A DNA stretch of 64,000 nucleotides, taken from positions 3,410,001 to 3,474,000 of the forward strand of contig JAULSU010000003.1 of the NCBI GenBank assembly GCA_030512335.1, written 5' to 3'. Both the position numbers and the translations under genes were made by a program. The notes below the pieces were generated by a model, which was given only the letters and a program-made list of their open reading frames with translations, did no database searches and had not been told where the DNA came from. This document shows positions 9,660 through 20,700 of the stretch, piece after piece (position 1 is the stretch's first letter; each line of letters begins with the position of its first letter). Source of the DNA: Immersiella caudata. Taxonomy: Eukaryota; Ascomycota; Sordariomycetes; Sordariales; Lasiosphaeriaceae.

Positions 9660-10418
9660 CTACGGAGCAAGCAGTAAACTCAGCGCTAGGCCAACCAAAC
9701 ATGCTGAGATAGTGTGACCGGTGAGGCGGTTCGAGGCTTTCGATGTCACGATGGCGTCAAAGGGACTACCGCCTCCGATCACCGTATCCGTCGGCTCGCC
9801 AGGCTCGGGGGCTTGCTGTGGGCCCGTCGCTCGTGTTGGTGCTGGCGAGGGAGAAGGCGGCGAGCGGGATGGACCGCTAGGCGGGCTGAGCGTCGGGATA
9901 TCGGTCGCCAGTGTCTCGGTTCTTGAAGGGTTGACTGTTGAAGAAGCAACAGGGGTTAGAGTGACTTTAGACATAGTGGTGGGCACGGTGGCAAGGGTTG
10001 TGCTAGGGGTAGTAGCGGTCGAGGCGGTCGTGGTCTTTTTACTTGGAGAAGATGTCGTTGCGCCTGATGCAGGACACAACAGTTCCACCAGATTGCCTGC
10101 CAGGGCTTGCCCCAACACCGAGTTGGGAGGAGCGGAGACTTGATCGCATGCCGTGAGAACCGCCCTCTGGACCGATCTGATCCCGTTCACGCATGCTGTT
10201 GAGCAGGTGCTGCCCTGTGTGAAGTCGCTGTTCTGGCAACCGGGTAGAACGCTGTTGTAGGTGAGGATACACGCGAGAGGCACCCCCGTCGATGTGATAA
10301 GCCCGAAGTTGGAGAGGGTGAGGCCTTGGGTCGCCTGGGTCGTTTGGGCCGCCGACACCGAGGCCATCAACAAGAGGCCGACCCATCGGGGTGGCCGCAG
10401 TGTGTCGTGATTACCCAT
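9660..10418 (-). CDS. Secreted GPI-anchored cell-surface protein, Ser/Thr-rich
   Basis: This single exon encodes 252 residues from the ATG at 10418; the longer frame upstream has only a TTG start. A hydrophobic signal peptide (W-V-G-L-L-L-M-A-S-V-S-A-A) probably ends near residue 25. The mature N-terminal ~100 residues contain six cysteines (C-I-L..., L-P-G-C, S-T-C-S-T-A-C, T-A-C, L-L-C), suggesting a small disulfide-bonded domain. It is followed by ~110 residues of Thr/Ser/Pro typical of an O-glycosylated stalk. The C-terminus has the GPI pattern: small residues (S-K-A-S-N), a polar spacer and the hydrophobic tail V-G-L-A-L-S-L-L-L-A-P. The Cys domain resembles an uncharacterised fungal family with a C-x(2,3)-C core that I cannot name. 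It probably acts at the plasma membrane or cell wall. Confidence 0.8.
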   Translation of the reverse strand: MGNHDTLRPPRWVGLLLMASVSAAQTTQATQGLTLSNFGLITSTGVPLACILTYNSVLPGCQNSDFTQGSTCSTACVNGIRSVQRAVLTACDQVSAPPNSVLGQALAGNLVELLCPASGATTSSPSKKTTTASTATTPSTTLATVPTTMSKVTLTPVASSTVNPSRTETLATDIPTLSPPSGPSRSPPSPSPAPTRATGPQQAPEPGEPTDTVIGGGSPFDAIVTSKASNRLTGHTISACLVGLALSLLLAP

Positions 10419-12032
10419 AGTGATAGTTGTGGATAGAAACAACCGCTAGGTTGGTGTTTGTCGGGTTCGAGGAGCGTGGAATAGGGTCAACCACTGTGAG
10501 GTGGAGGTTGGTGCCGTCGAGAGTAGACCTTCTTCTGACCAGGTTGCACCGAAGGCCGCCTCGTGCTGCGTCGCCCTACCGAGCGCTGTGCGTAGCGGGA
10601 TCGAGGCGATCAGGGGCCTGGCGCGAGATCCGTGGGTCGGTGTTGCCAGCGCACGCCGTACTGCGAGTAGGCTTTTTGTGCCTTCTGTACCTTGCCGAGC
10701 CACCCGAAACGGGATGCGTCTCAGAATTCCGCGATGCACTCCTCAGTCTTCCCAATTCCCAAAGCTGACAGGTCAATGCGGCTATGGATCGATGATGCCA
10801 CTTCGAGGGTCCTAGAGAACGAGTTGGTGGGAGCCTATTGGGTGCGGCCGAGGAACTCTTCCACTCCGTCCAGTTCGATCATGCCCTGGCGAACCGGTTG
10901 ATGATCAGGCGGAACAGGCGGTGACGCCGCAATGCTGGGATGATCGGCTCCGATGACGCTGCAAGGCTGGGATCTTGCTGTGTCTCTCCGGGAAGTCGAG
11001 AAAGAGGAAGAGGAGAACCAGGTAGGGAATAAAAGGGTGAGGACTTCCGCCGCTTCGTTGCTGACGTTGCTGGCTGTGTTGACCAAATAAAATCGAATGA
11101 GGGGCCGACAAGTGTCGCGGGTCTCGGGTGACGGCCAATTAGTCGCACACGCGAAAAGAAACAGACAGAAGAGAAGCAAACGGGACGAAGAGAAAGAAGC
11201 GCAGCTTCTGCGTGGCGCCAAAGTCGAAGAGAAGGGGAAGCTCTTCCCGAGAGACTGGGCTTAGGAATGCATGGCAAACGAAACGGAAGTAGAGCAACAA
11301 CGAAGGAGGGGAAACCGACAGAGATAACTTGATCTTTCCCGCCCCCCTTTCCAGTCTCACTCAAGGGGCTCACCTCGGCCCCCAAAATCACGATAGACCA
11401 GATGAACCAGGGGGCTCTTCGAAGCGAAGGGTTCATCGGGCGTTTGCTGTGGCCTCGATGCACGTCAGTGATGGAGCCGAGCAGCTGGAGAGCTCTGGGA
11501 AGATGAGCGGCAGGTGGCAGGGCCAGCGCTGGAATCCGCTCTGGGCCACTCAGGATGCGGCGTTTGTCCAAGTTGGGTTGACCAACGTTTCTCGAGCGCA
11601 GTTTGCGTGTTTCATAGCTCCTGCCAATGCGAGGTCTCCACTGCTGAGAGGGCAGCCGTGTCTGCGTTTGCCCCTTTTATCCAGGCACAGAGGCCAATGA
11701 AGTTGGACAGTTCGGATGCGCGCTTGGAAACGAAACAACACCCGTGTTTGAGAGCTGTGTGTGGGCCCCCTGGATTCCCCTCTCATTGGTCTGCCAAGCC
11801 GCTGGGGCAACCCCAACCCTCGATCTTGCTACCCTTTGCACCACGTACAAAGAGAGTTCCAGAGCTGCAGAGCTGCAGAGCTGCAAACTGTCAGTCAGAA
11901 CAACCCTCTCATTCGATAATGTGTACAAAATAAATGGACTTCACTCTTGGTAAGCTTGCAGGAGAGTGAGGAACGTGGCGTCAACACGGTTGCGAATCAA
12001 CAGGTAAGAAACCTAGCTTTCTTTTCCAACAA
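10419..12032. other. Gene-poor intergenic region left of the tRNA gene
   Basis: Several ORFs of 60-230 codons exist on both strands, but they overlap one another in different frames, lack family similarity and have no splice logic. I support no gene here. It likely contains the GPI-gene promoter on its left side. A small GAGCTGCA triplication lies near 11863-11885. Confidence 0.5.
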
Positions 12033-12118
12033 GGGGGTGTAGCTCAGTGGTAGAGCGTTCGCTTTGCATACTATTCTCTGTATGCGAAAGGCCCAGGGTT
12101 CGATCCCCTGCTCCTCCA
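12033..12118 (+). tRNA. tRNA-Ala (anticodon TGC) with a 14-nt intron
   Basis: The acceptor 5' strand GGGGGTG pairs with CTCCTCC. The D arm GCTCAGTGGTAGAGC (A box) and the T arm CAGGGTTCGATCCCCTG (B box) are canonical. The anticodon stem is TTCGC/GCGAA with anticodon TGC at 12065-12067. The intron spans about 12069-12082, one base 3' of the anticodon, the standard nuclear tRNA intron position. The mature length is 72 nt plus CCA added after transcription. A T5 run follows at 12121. Confidence 0.96.
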
Positions 12119-12120
12119 CG

Positions 12121-12125
12121 TTTTT
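12121..12125 (+). terminator. Pol III T-run terminator of tRNA-Ala
   Basis: Five T residues start two bases after the tRNA 3' end and a second T run follows at about 12127. Confidence 0.75.
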
Positions 12126-12590
12126 ATTTTTGAGGACTTTTCTTACATCTTCTTTAATGCTCCGTCTTATTTTTCCTCTTCGGGTTCAGGTCCTTTGAGG
12201 TAGGTAGGAGAACCTGGAAGCATCTGATTGAGGCCCTCATGGAAAGTGCCGGAGGCTTTGTCTGCACTTGATGGCTCTAGGAACCTCCATGAACGCGCCG
12301 CTCAGTTTCAACAAAGCCCCCACCAAACAGTATCAACACTATCTCTAGTGATGAATAGACACCTGTTTCTGTACTCATATGTATCCGCAGATAACGCTTG
12401 TTTCTCTGATCCCAAACACTAATCGTCCCCCATTTTGTGCCCGATTATATACACGGAGGCAACCCAAACGCCAGCCGAATCTATCACCACGCTTGAAGTA
12501 TTTTGCCCATGCCGCGTTCCCAGAAGCAAGCCCAAACTCCATGAGAAGCAAATCGTAACAAGCAACTAATCCTGCGAGACGAAATGCCCA
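12126..12590. other. Intergenic: tRNA 3' side and GPHR 3' UTR
   Basis: No coding frame or RNA gene was recognised. A GGTAGGTAGG motif is present near 12199. Confidence 0.45.
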
Positions 12591-14264
12591 TCAAGACTGT
12601 TTCTGGCCCAAACCCAGCTCTTCCCCAGCAAGCTCGTCCCAATCGTCCCAATCACCAGTGCCGCCACCAAGCTTCCGTCCCAGGAAAATGCCAATGGCTG
12701 TGAGCACAGCAGCCGCAAGGAACCAACCTTCAAACCATCGGTCAACAAAGCCTGGTTCGAGGGCGCTTGAGAGTGCATCGCCAACCGACCGCCCAACCTC
12801 TCTCGGCAGATTGCTCCGTAGTAACAGCGCAGAGCTGATGACATACGTTGCAGCAATCTGCCCGATCAGCAGCGCCAGATTTGCCTGTGCTTGGTACAGA
12901 AGGCCCGGCATCCATTTTGAGAACAAGTGGAAAGTTTGCAAAACGGAATTCGCGCTGGCAGCGAGTATTACCCCCGAGAGTAAGAACGAGATTTGGCGTG
13001 CCCAGGCTATCTGGTCCAGCTTGGGATCCCAGTGCTTTGCGAGAAGGCCCAGAAATCGGTTGATCGGATCAGAGGATGAGAACGACGCAGTTGGGTACGT
13101 CGCCCGCCGTACAGTTGTGAGGGTTGTCGCCAGCACTCGGTAGACGCAGTACATGCTGAATGCGTAGCTCGGAATCGCCATGAATCTTCCCAGTGCCGTC
13201 CCATCACGAGCGTGCACTGCTTTCCTCGTGCGAAGCAGCGAGAGCGACGCGGCGAGGTTGGACTCCATGGTTTCCAGTCCAGAGATTTCCAACTGCAACG
13301 ACTTGATCTCCGCCGCATCCCCGCTCAAACCTGCCATCCCTTTCAAGGAACCCATAACTTTCCCCATCACTCCACCCGCGCCCGCGCCGCCATTCGCAGC
13401 TTGCGCATCCGCAACCTTCTTCTGCAGCGTCCGCAGTCGATGTCGTTTCGTCAACAACAACTCGCTTGTTGCCTCTAGTCCCGCCTCCTTCCTCGCAATA
13501 TCGGAATCAGTGATCGGCCTCTTCCGGTACGACCGATTATCCGCAAAAGTATGCCACGGGCTGGACACGCTTGCAAACCCTGAAAGCAGCGCCATCAACG
13601 AGATGCCAATAACACCCACGCGCTCCAGACACGCTCTCGCCAAACCACCCTCCACCGCTTTCCTTCCCCTAATCCCCTCCTCCAACGGACTCGGCACCGC
13701 CCTTCCTAATGACCAAAACACCACCAACCAACCCCCAAACCCGACAACCAACAGACCCCACGCCACTCTCCCCCCTTTCCTGCCCTTCCCTCTGACCCCC
13801 CTAACCACACTCCACACCTCCAACAACGGAATCAGCACCACCAACAAGAACAACAACGTCGGCACCGTCACCCTCAACCCAACATTTCTCGCCTTAACCC
13901 CAACTAGCTCCACTATCTCCGCCAATATCAACTCCGCCAGCACCGCCGTCAACGCAACAGTGCTCGAAAACGTCACCGCAGCCACCCGCCTCCCCCCATC
14001 CCTTTTCCCCATATGCTCCTCATGCGCCTGCCTCAGACTCGGCGGCGCTGACGCCGGAAGCACAATTTCATGTGCGCCGGGGGCTTGAAGCCGCGCGAGG
14101 CGCGGGAAGATGCGCGTCGCGGCGAGGGAGAAGACGACTGCGAATGTAGCAAGGAAGGGTGAGAGGGAGATGAGTGTTGAGAGGGCTGATTGTCGGCCTG
14201 GGGGTGTGCAGGCGTCTGCGTCGGGGTCGCATGAGGCAGGGCTCCCGCCTGAGGAGGGGAGCAT
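12591..14264 (-). CDS. Golgi pH regulator / GTG-type membrane protein (GPHR family)
   Basis: This single exon encodes 557 residues. The family layout is present: several N-terminal transmembrane helices (about residues 30-50, 100-125, 130-155, 170-190, 225-245); a central soluble region with a coiled coil (E-A-T-S-E-L-L-L-T-K-R-H-R-L-R and the following ~90 residues) that includes the conserved S-S-P-W-x-T-F and Y-R-K-R-P motifs; and four C-terminal membrane helices. S-D-P-I-N-R-F-L-G-L-L-A just before the last membrane block is a hallmark of the family. GPHR proteins are counter-ion channels that support Golgi acidification and glycosylation in animals; plant GTG homologues have been proposed as abscisic acid receptors. 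The acidic C-terminal tail (D-W-D-D-W-D-E-L) is a local feature. Confidence 0.9.
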   Translation of the reverse strand: MLPSSGGSPASCDPDADACTPPGRQSALSTLISLSPFLATFAVVFSLAATRIFPRLARLQAPGAHEIVLPASAPPSLRQAHEEHMGKRDGGRRVAAVTFSSTVALTAVLAELILAEIVELVGVKARNVGLRVTVPTLLFLLVVLIPLLEVWSVVRGVRGKGRKGGRVAWGLLVVGFGGWLVVFWSLGRAVPSPLEEGIRGRKAVEGGLARACLERVGVIGISLMALLSGFASVSSPWHTFADNRSYRKRPITDSDIARKEAGLEATSELLLTKRHRLRTLQKKVADAQAANGGAGAGGVMGKVMGSLKGMAGLSGDAAEIKSLQLEISGLETMESNLAASLSLLRTRKAVHARDGTALGRFMAIPSYAFSMYCVYRVLATTLTTVRRATYPTASFSSSDPINRFLGLLAKHWDPKLDQIAWARQISFLLSGVILAASANSVLQTFHLFSKWMPGLLYQAQANLALLIGQIAATYVISSALLLRSNLPREVGRSVGDALSSALEPGFVDRWFEGWFLAAAVLTAIGIFLGRKLGGGTGDWDDWDELAGEELGLGQKQS

Positions 14265-15107
14265 AGTTTGTCGGTAGGTGGGCGGATGGGGGATGGGAAG
14301 GTCGGGTTAGAGGTGGAGGGGGAGGCTCCAGTGTTGGCTCGGCGGGGGCATTATACGGTGGTTTTACTTGTTGTTCTAGGCCGTGCTTGATGCTAGACGG
14401 GCCTCAGCACTGTGCTGTTCAGAGAGACAGGTTACTGTTTAGAGTGAAATTCGTGGAGGGCTTAGCGACATGGGGTGATTGAAGTACGCGTGTGCTGCGG
14501 GTCCGAGTGTCGCCTTTGTTCGATGTAGGTTGCCAGGTCGAGGAGTTGGCGATCCCGCCGCTGTTTGGTGGTGCCTTACCTGGGATGACGAATCACGCTA
14601 AAGCTCAGCCCCCTGCCTTGTAACCCCAGGTTTGTACAGCGGCCTGCAGGCTGCAGCTGTACTTGACTTTTGGCGGGGCACCCTGACGGCTGCCCTGACA
14701 TCACTAGTTCGCATATGTAATGTGGACGCTACACCAAATACAGAGTCAAAATGATGATTTGCAATATATTTTCTTCGCTTAATACAGGCATACGCTAAAA
14801 AGGGTTGTTGTGTGAGGTGGTGGTATGGTACACAAAGTTTGACCATCCCCCTGTGTCCCACTCCGACTTCCTCCCATCGCTATGTTGTAAAGTGCGGGGG
14901 GTCTCCGCATCTCTGTCATCAATGCTGGGCCACGGTGGCCCTGGGGATTTGCTCTGCATGCTAATGCTTAAGCGTATGTGAGCTCCGATCTCATGCGGTG
15001 CGCCGCCATCTGTGCCCGGGAACCTGTAGCGCAATAAACGTAGCGCAGGTCAAGGTGCCTTTGCAAGACAAGCGGCCAAACGGCACGGGCATAGGTTATA
15101 ATGGCAC
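14265..15107. other. Intergenic: GPHR promoter and universal-stress gene 3' end
   Basis: No gene is supported. The left part should hold the GPHR promoter and leader; the right part is downstream of the universal stress gene. Confidence 0.45.
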
Positions 15108-16273
15108 CTAGGTCTTGTCTCCGGACCTCCCTTGGGACTCATCGTCGTCGTCATCTTCCTCGACTTCATCGTCCTTGGCCGACTTCAGGAGGGCTTTCGC
15201 TTCTCCCACCTCCATAGCATGTAGCCGTGCCTTCTGCTCTCTTTCCATCCCTGCTTGTTTTTCACTTTGACGTGAAACTTGCTGCGCAGAGACAGCTTCG
15301 ATCTCGTACTCGTCTTCATCGTCGCCACTTTCCTCGTCTCCGCTGTCGTTTTGTGTTGTTGTTGTCGCCGCCGCTGGCGAGGCGGACCTCTGCGCATCAG
15401 ACGACGGTGATTGGTGGCGCTGGGTTAGATGTCCATGGAATGGTTTTATGGTCGGATCGAAGGCGGCAGGCAGTCCGATAGCTGTGGCAACATGGTGTGC
15501 TTCCTCGTCCGCAGATATGGCCTTCTCGAGCTCAAACACGCTGGCAACTTCGCTATCGGCTTCGTGCTTTCCGGCATTGTGCGCAAGCATGGCTGCATAG
15601 CTGTGTCGGCTCGGATCCTGCGTCCGTTTCTCCTTCTTCTTGGCCCGTTTGTCGTCGGGTCTAACGACAACGACTGGAACGGGGCTGTACTGTAGACAAT
15701 ACTTTGAAAACGAATTGCGGGTGTTGACAAGTCCTTGGATGCCGCCCAGTGACCGCCCCTTGGTCCCTACAACAAGCATTGAGGGTTGATAGATGTGAAG
15801 CTATGTTCACACGCCCACGTCAGTCACGATATAGCACAATCATAGGGCGCAGGACGTACCAGTTGCTGGAAAGTGGCGTGTAGCTTCCCCACTGAATACT
15901 CTAGGATGATACTAATCGCCTTGTTCTGTTCATTTTTGGCCTGGATTGTCTCCATAAGCCGCCGGGCTTCGTCCTGGTACGCTTTCTCGTTGCCTCGGGG
16001 TGGGTTCTCGAGAACCCGCACGCAGATCACCTCATCGCCGTCGTCCACCATGTTATTGAGCAGCCAGACCAGCGCATAATCGGAGTAAGCATGCTCGTCA
16101 ACACCGACCATGAAGGTGCGAGACCTCCGTGACGGCTGGTATCCTTGGTGCCTGACATGGAGTGTGAAGGATGAGGTGTTGTTCTTGGTCGCTTCGCCTG
16201 CCGGTAAGTTGTCAAAACCCACATGAGGTCGAAACCTGCGAGCCGAGGGAGAATTCCCTGTTAGCGTGGCCAT
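15108..16273 (-). CDS. Universal stress protein (UspA) domain protein with acidic tail
   Basis: Exons 16273-15860 and 15800-15108, joined by a GTACGT...CATAG intron with a CTGAC branch point; 368 residues. The ATG at 16273 is the first in frame. The Usp fold covers about residues 40-190: beta-1 R-T-F-M-V-G-V-D-E-H-A-Y-S-D-Y-A-L, the helix and strand D-G-D-E-V-I-C-V-R-V-L-E, then M-L-V-V-G-T-K-G-R-S-L-G-G and the last strand V-P-V-V-V-V-R-P. The ATP-binding G-x2-G-x9-G-S/T motif is only partly kept because the final Gly-Ser is replaced around N-T-R-N-S-F. The C-terminal ~170 residues are Ser/Ala-rich, then strongly acidic (runs of D/E), and probably disordered. Fungal Usp proteins are linked to stress responses, but the specific role here is unknown. 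Confidence 0.85.
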
Positions 16274-17321
16274 AACACGTAAGTGGGGCGGATTTTCAAG
16301 GTGTGAAGTCCGCGATCCGCAAAAGAGTCCAAGTTCGTGTGATGTGAAGGAGGAGTATGCAGGCGCTGGGAGAGAGAAGGAGGTGTAGGGACGCGGGTTG
16401 GGCACTCGATCGTTCGCGAATTTAGATTAAAGGGATCCCAATAACACAGCCAAACCGCCGAGATATTGGCAGCAAAGACGAATGATGCAGGGCAAAAACC
16501 AAACGCATGTGCAGGTGTGCCAGCTAGCGGTCTTGACAGACTCAACAGCCCGATCCGAGTGAGGGGGCGGGGAAGTTCCGTCGCGACTGGGCCATCGGCG
16601 CCCGCCTGCGCGTAGCGACATGCGGGCTGGATAGCATTATGACACCCATCGAGGGATCAACCAGTGCGGAATTCCCGGTGGGGTGGCGGGGTCAAGAGCT
16701 AGAAGTTGGCGAATAAGCTCGGCCCGGCCTGGACAGAGGCTCTGCGGTTGCGATGATGCGGCTTAGCTCTTGGATGGAGTGAGGAGCGCTTTACCCGCTG
16801 CAAGACAGAGCGTCGCTCGACAACCACGCGCGACCGCAGGGACGACCGAGGCGAGGCTGTACGGCGCTCTCATCCGGCTTGGCGAAGGCGACACGAGCAT
16901 GACGTGATGGCCAGATGCGAATGTGGGACGGTGGCAGGCCGTAGCGTGCGCGTCGATGGCTCTGATCCCTGATGGAAGCGCTGCGGCCTGAACTTCCGCT
17001 TTCAACGCTTTGGCATGGCAGCTCGAGATGACCTCGGATAGCTCAAATCCGCCCCCACATCCCCCCCCCACCACTTATCCTCAACCTGAACGACGTCCTT
17101 GGAGCCAAGAAGACGAGCCAGGCAGAGCTGGCAACAAGGCCCACACGGGATGTTCCTTTTCTCTCAAGGGGAGACCGTCATCCAGAGCCAAACCTCAAAG
17201 ACTCCAGCAAAAGAAAGGCACCACTCGGGCCGTTGGTGAAGCGATCAAGCGTGCCTCATGTCACACCAAGCTCAGGTGCATCGTGGTGGGGACGGAGAGG
17301 TTCAAACGAGGGTATCAAGAC
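16274..17321. other. Intergenic: promoter of the universal-stress gene and unassigned DNA
   Basis: Short ORFs on both strands lack coding character. Exons downstream of the disordered ORF at 17322 were looked for here and not found. A C9 run occurs near 17061. Confidence 0.45.
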
Positions 17322-17768
17322 TTACTTTACGGGGGAAGGCGAGGATTCTCTGAGTCGCCTGTTATCCGTCTTTCGGGGCTTGCCTTGCGGCAGCGACGGA
17401 TTACGTGGCGGCCGGAACTGGACCGATGCGGTTGATGACTTCCTAGACAAAACGCCTTGACGGTCGCTGTCTTGGTACGAGGGCCGTCGCGAATCGATGG
17501 AGTCGTCTCGCCCCGCCAAGGAGGCTGATGTGGTCGTACTAGGAGCCGTCGAGGCGCTGCTCGAGGGTACAACATCGAGTCTCAGGCGGGTGTCTTGTCC
17601 ACCCGTTGGGTTGCCCTTTGGCTCTTGTATGGTATTGGGGTTGGAAGCGTCGAAGTACTCGCCGCCTTCTTTCGGGCCCGCTTGGGATCGTGGCGACACG
17701 TCAGAGTCGGGGCTCCGTGCCGCCCGAGGAGATGAGGATGCTAGCTTCCCATTTTTGTTCTCGGCCAT
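17322..17768 (-). CDS. Disordered hypothetical protein, perhaps only a first exon
   Basis: An ATG at 17768 opens 148 residues dominated by Ser, Pro, Arg and charged residues with no predicted fold. The composition and phrases such as R-R-P-S-Y-Q-D-S-D-R-Q-G-V-L-S-R-K and R-L-R-E-S-S-P-S-P look like the phosphorylatable N-terminal tail of a larger fungal protein. The stop overlaps a perfect donor (AA|GTAAGT), so translation might continue after splicing, but no convincing acceptor or downstream coding exon is visible to 16.3 kb. It is therefore a short disordered protein, an exon whose partner I cannot find, or a truncated gene. I do not recognise its function. Confidence 0.45.
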   Translation of the reverse strand: MAENKNGKLASSSPRAARSPDSDVSPRSQAGPKEGGEYFDASNPNTIQEPKGNPTGGQDTRLRLDVVPSSSASTAPSTTTSASLAGRDDSIDSRRPSYQDSDRQGVLSRKSSTASVQFRPPRNPSLPQGKPRKTDNRRLRESSPSPVK

Positions 17769-20700
17769 TGCAGGTGGGAGGGAGCTTGTTGAAGCGACTT
17801 GTGTTGGGTCAATGCCAGTGCGTGGGCGGTCTCGACGAGAGACCAGCAGAGGCTATTTTGCGACAGCTCGCATCGAGGACAGTCGTGGCAGTCCGTAGAA
17901 GCTCGCTCAACAATGAGGGGAGCCTGTTGGTGGACCTGGATTGGGCGTGCTGTCCAGGTCAAGCTCGAGCGGCGAGGACGGATGCGGAAGCAAAGGCAGA
18001 TGATGCCGACGAAGATCGGGTTTTCGAGGCTGTCTCAAATGAATGTGATACCGGCGAGGATCAGGTCCGATTGTTCGGATCGAAAGGATGTGCTTGTTCT
18101 TTTTATCCTCCTTTTTTTCTTTTTGAAAAACAAAACCAAAAATGGTGTAAAACGAAGCTCCAAGTTACTGGTTGGGAAGGCTCGAGGCAGGCGCCGGGAA
18201 GCAGCTTCGGCGACGGACAGCGTCCTAGAATTTGGTGGAAGATACGTTTCTGGCAAGGGAGTGTGGAAGCGGGATGGAAGCTTGGTTTTATGGCGTCACG
18301 CCCCCCAGAGCTGGCAATGGGAGACTTCGTCGGACGGCCACATGTCGATGGCGCTGGCCAAGATGGCCAAGACATGTATGAGAGGGATGAAGGGTGTCAA
18401 TAAGCCGAGCTTGGCTTCCTGGGTCAGCACCACACCCTAGCTGTTTAGTGCACACTCATGCTTGCAGCATCGTGGCTCGGCCTCAGCACTCCCACCTTCA
18501 GTCTTGGCGGGTGGGCGAATGCCAGGGCTTTTGACCACACCTGTTCAGCTCTTCCCGAGTACTAGAAATGCATCCGAAGGAACACAATGGTGTGCAGACG
18601 AACGGCAAGCAGAAGCCGATTATTAGCAGCTCTTCCGCAGCACGCCTCGAGACGCTAATATATGGATCCTCAGCTCCCGTCTCGCCAGCGGCCATTTCCG
18701 TGTTAAAAACTGCGAGGGGCTGAACGTTCCGCGCCTTCTTGATGTGCACGAACAGCATGTTTGCAGCTCCAATCCCCCGACTCCAGCCCATCAACCTTTG
18801 TGCGGAGAGGGGTTCTAGGCCCGCGTGACTCCCTCAGAGCATCCGGTTAGCTTCCTAGCGGTAAGGCGCTCAGTTGGTGAGCAGGTGGGGTTCAGAATTG
18901 TTACCAGCGGCTCGCGAGTCAAAAGTCGAGTACAACACACCATCGCGCCCGTTCCGTGTCTGCAGCACACGCCCTGTACGGCGACACACGACAGGCTAAG
19001 CTTTCTCCAGCGATCCAGGCAGACGACGACTTGACATCATCAATCCCGCCGTGCCCGCCTCCCAATTTCGTTCACCGTAGCGCACTACCCCTCTCGACTC
19101 AAGTGTTCTCGGTCCGTCCGCCGTCACATCTCTCCTGGGAACAATGGCTCGTAACCAGGCTGCCTGGTCGACACGTCTTCCCTGATATGCGTCTGGCCCC
19201 GCGGGTGGAGTTCGCTGGGCATACAGCGCGCTACGGCACTGACGGTGCCGCACCAAATGTGTCTTGCTGCGAGCCAAGCGTCTAGTCAGCGGGGTTCTCA
19301 CTTCCACGCTGATTATCACAACGGGGTTGCGGGGCAATTCGGTTATGACAACACTGCTTTCAGCTGATCAACAGAGACCTTGAAGGGCCTGTCAAGTCCC
19401 ACTCACCGACGATAACCTTGAGCTCAGCTCTTACCTCGCCCGCATCCGATGATGTCTGACGGCCGGAAGCAGACCGAAGTATCATCCCAGCCTCCGGCAC
19501 ATTGCTGATCTGTTACCTTCCCCACCGAGAGCTACCCCTACCTTACAAGTAAGGACAAAGGCGATAACAATACCCGTCCGAAACCCCAAGTTAGCTATTT
19601 GGTAACCCACCCTGTGCGGCCGAAAGGTACGGATGACAAGCGACAGCTACCCGCCAGCAGGATATGCATGGCTGACTTCCAGCAACTCGTACACCTCTGG
19701 AAGGGCAGACAGCAATCTACATCCCCCAGTTGGAGGGAGCTCATAACAAGCTTGGAAGCTCCGAAAAGGAGGGGGAGGGGAAGGAGGTCCTGCATAGCAC
19801 CCTGGCCTATCTCAAAATGTCGGACAGGTAAGCATTGGGAGGGGCAAATGGAAGCTCAGCATTCCCTCCAACCGCCCAGGATGGGCATATCGCCCCGTTG
19901 AAGGAAGCAGCTGTCGTTGCTTCTTCTCCGTTATCCATTTTCCTCTTCCCTCTTCCCCCGCGGCCATGCGGCGTGCAGTGCCTAGACTGCCAGTTGCATA
20001 TGCAATCCCCAGACAGCATCAATGGGTGATGCAGGGCGCCCTTCCTGCGAAACCCACTGGCAGAGCAAAAGATACCCCGACGTGCCAACTGGGGCTGGCG
20101 GTTGATAAAGATGCAGGGCTGGCCTGGGCAAAGCTCCAAAAAATCGCCGCTTGTACCAGCGCCATTTTGGCTCGGAGGCCTCCTGCTCCAGCTTTGACAC
20201 GGCGCACCGTGGGAGACTTTTCGTCAGGCGACCAGAAAAAAATACTAGTTTCCCTTTTGATCTCTCTTCCGATACTGAGATTCGGTGTGTCATTGGGCGC
20301 CTTGGCCTCGGAAGTCCGTCCTCCTGCTGGTACCTATGCCGAGTTACCGCGCCGAGTTACCGCGCCGAGTGTAGCGTTTTCCCTGCCAGCTACACGGGTA
20401 CTCTCTTCACCAGCCCTCCCGTCTCCTCTCACTGGCACAGTATTGGAGGCGTTTGCGGAGAGAAGAGCTAACGAAGCTGTCTAGCCCCCCCGCCCCCCCC
20501 CCCCCCACTTTTTTTTTAGTTGTTACAGAAACCAAACAACTCATGAAGTCCCATTTATTTTGTCTTTACACTCATCGATTCTTGCTATCTGATGCAAGAA
20601 GCTACACCCGCTGTTATTGGGCGGTGGATTCTCCCCGTCGATCCATCTCCAGTTATCAAAGGTGGCCGGGGAGAGAATCATGGCTCTCCCGTCCCGGTCC

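Noticed and set aside
10879..11571. 230-codon minus-strand ORF between the GPI gene and tRNA-Ala
   Set aside because: The composition is leader-like (Arg/Pro/Ser) with no fold or family, and several other frames are open over the same bases.
17606..18403. 265-codon plus-strand ORF overlapping the disordered minus-strand ORF
   Set aside because: There is no recognisable motif and the start is non-canonical. The minus-strand frame has the more protein-like composition.
18835..18910. tRNA-like string (GCTTCCTAGCGGTAAGGCGCTCAG)
   Set aside because: It lacks a matching acceptor stem, anticodon arm and a B box at the right distance.
20484..20520. C-run followed by T9 as a possible element boundary or telomere-like repeat
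   Set aside because: It is a simple homopolymer without TTAGGG units, inverted repeats or duplication.
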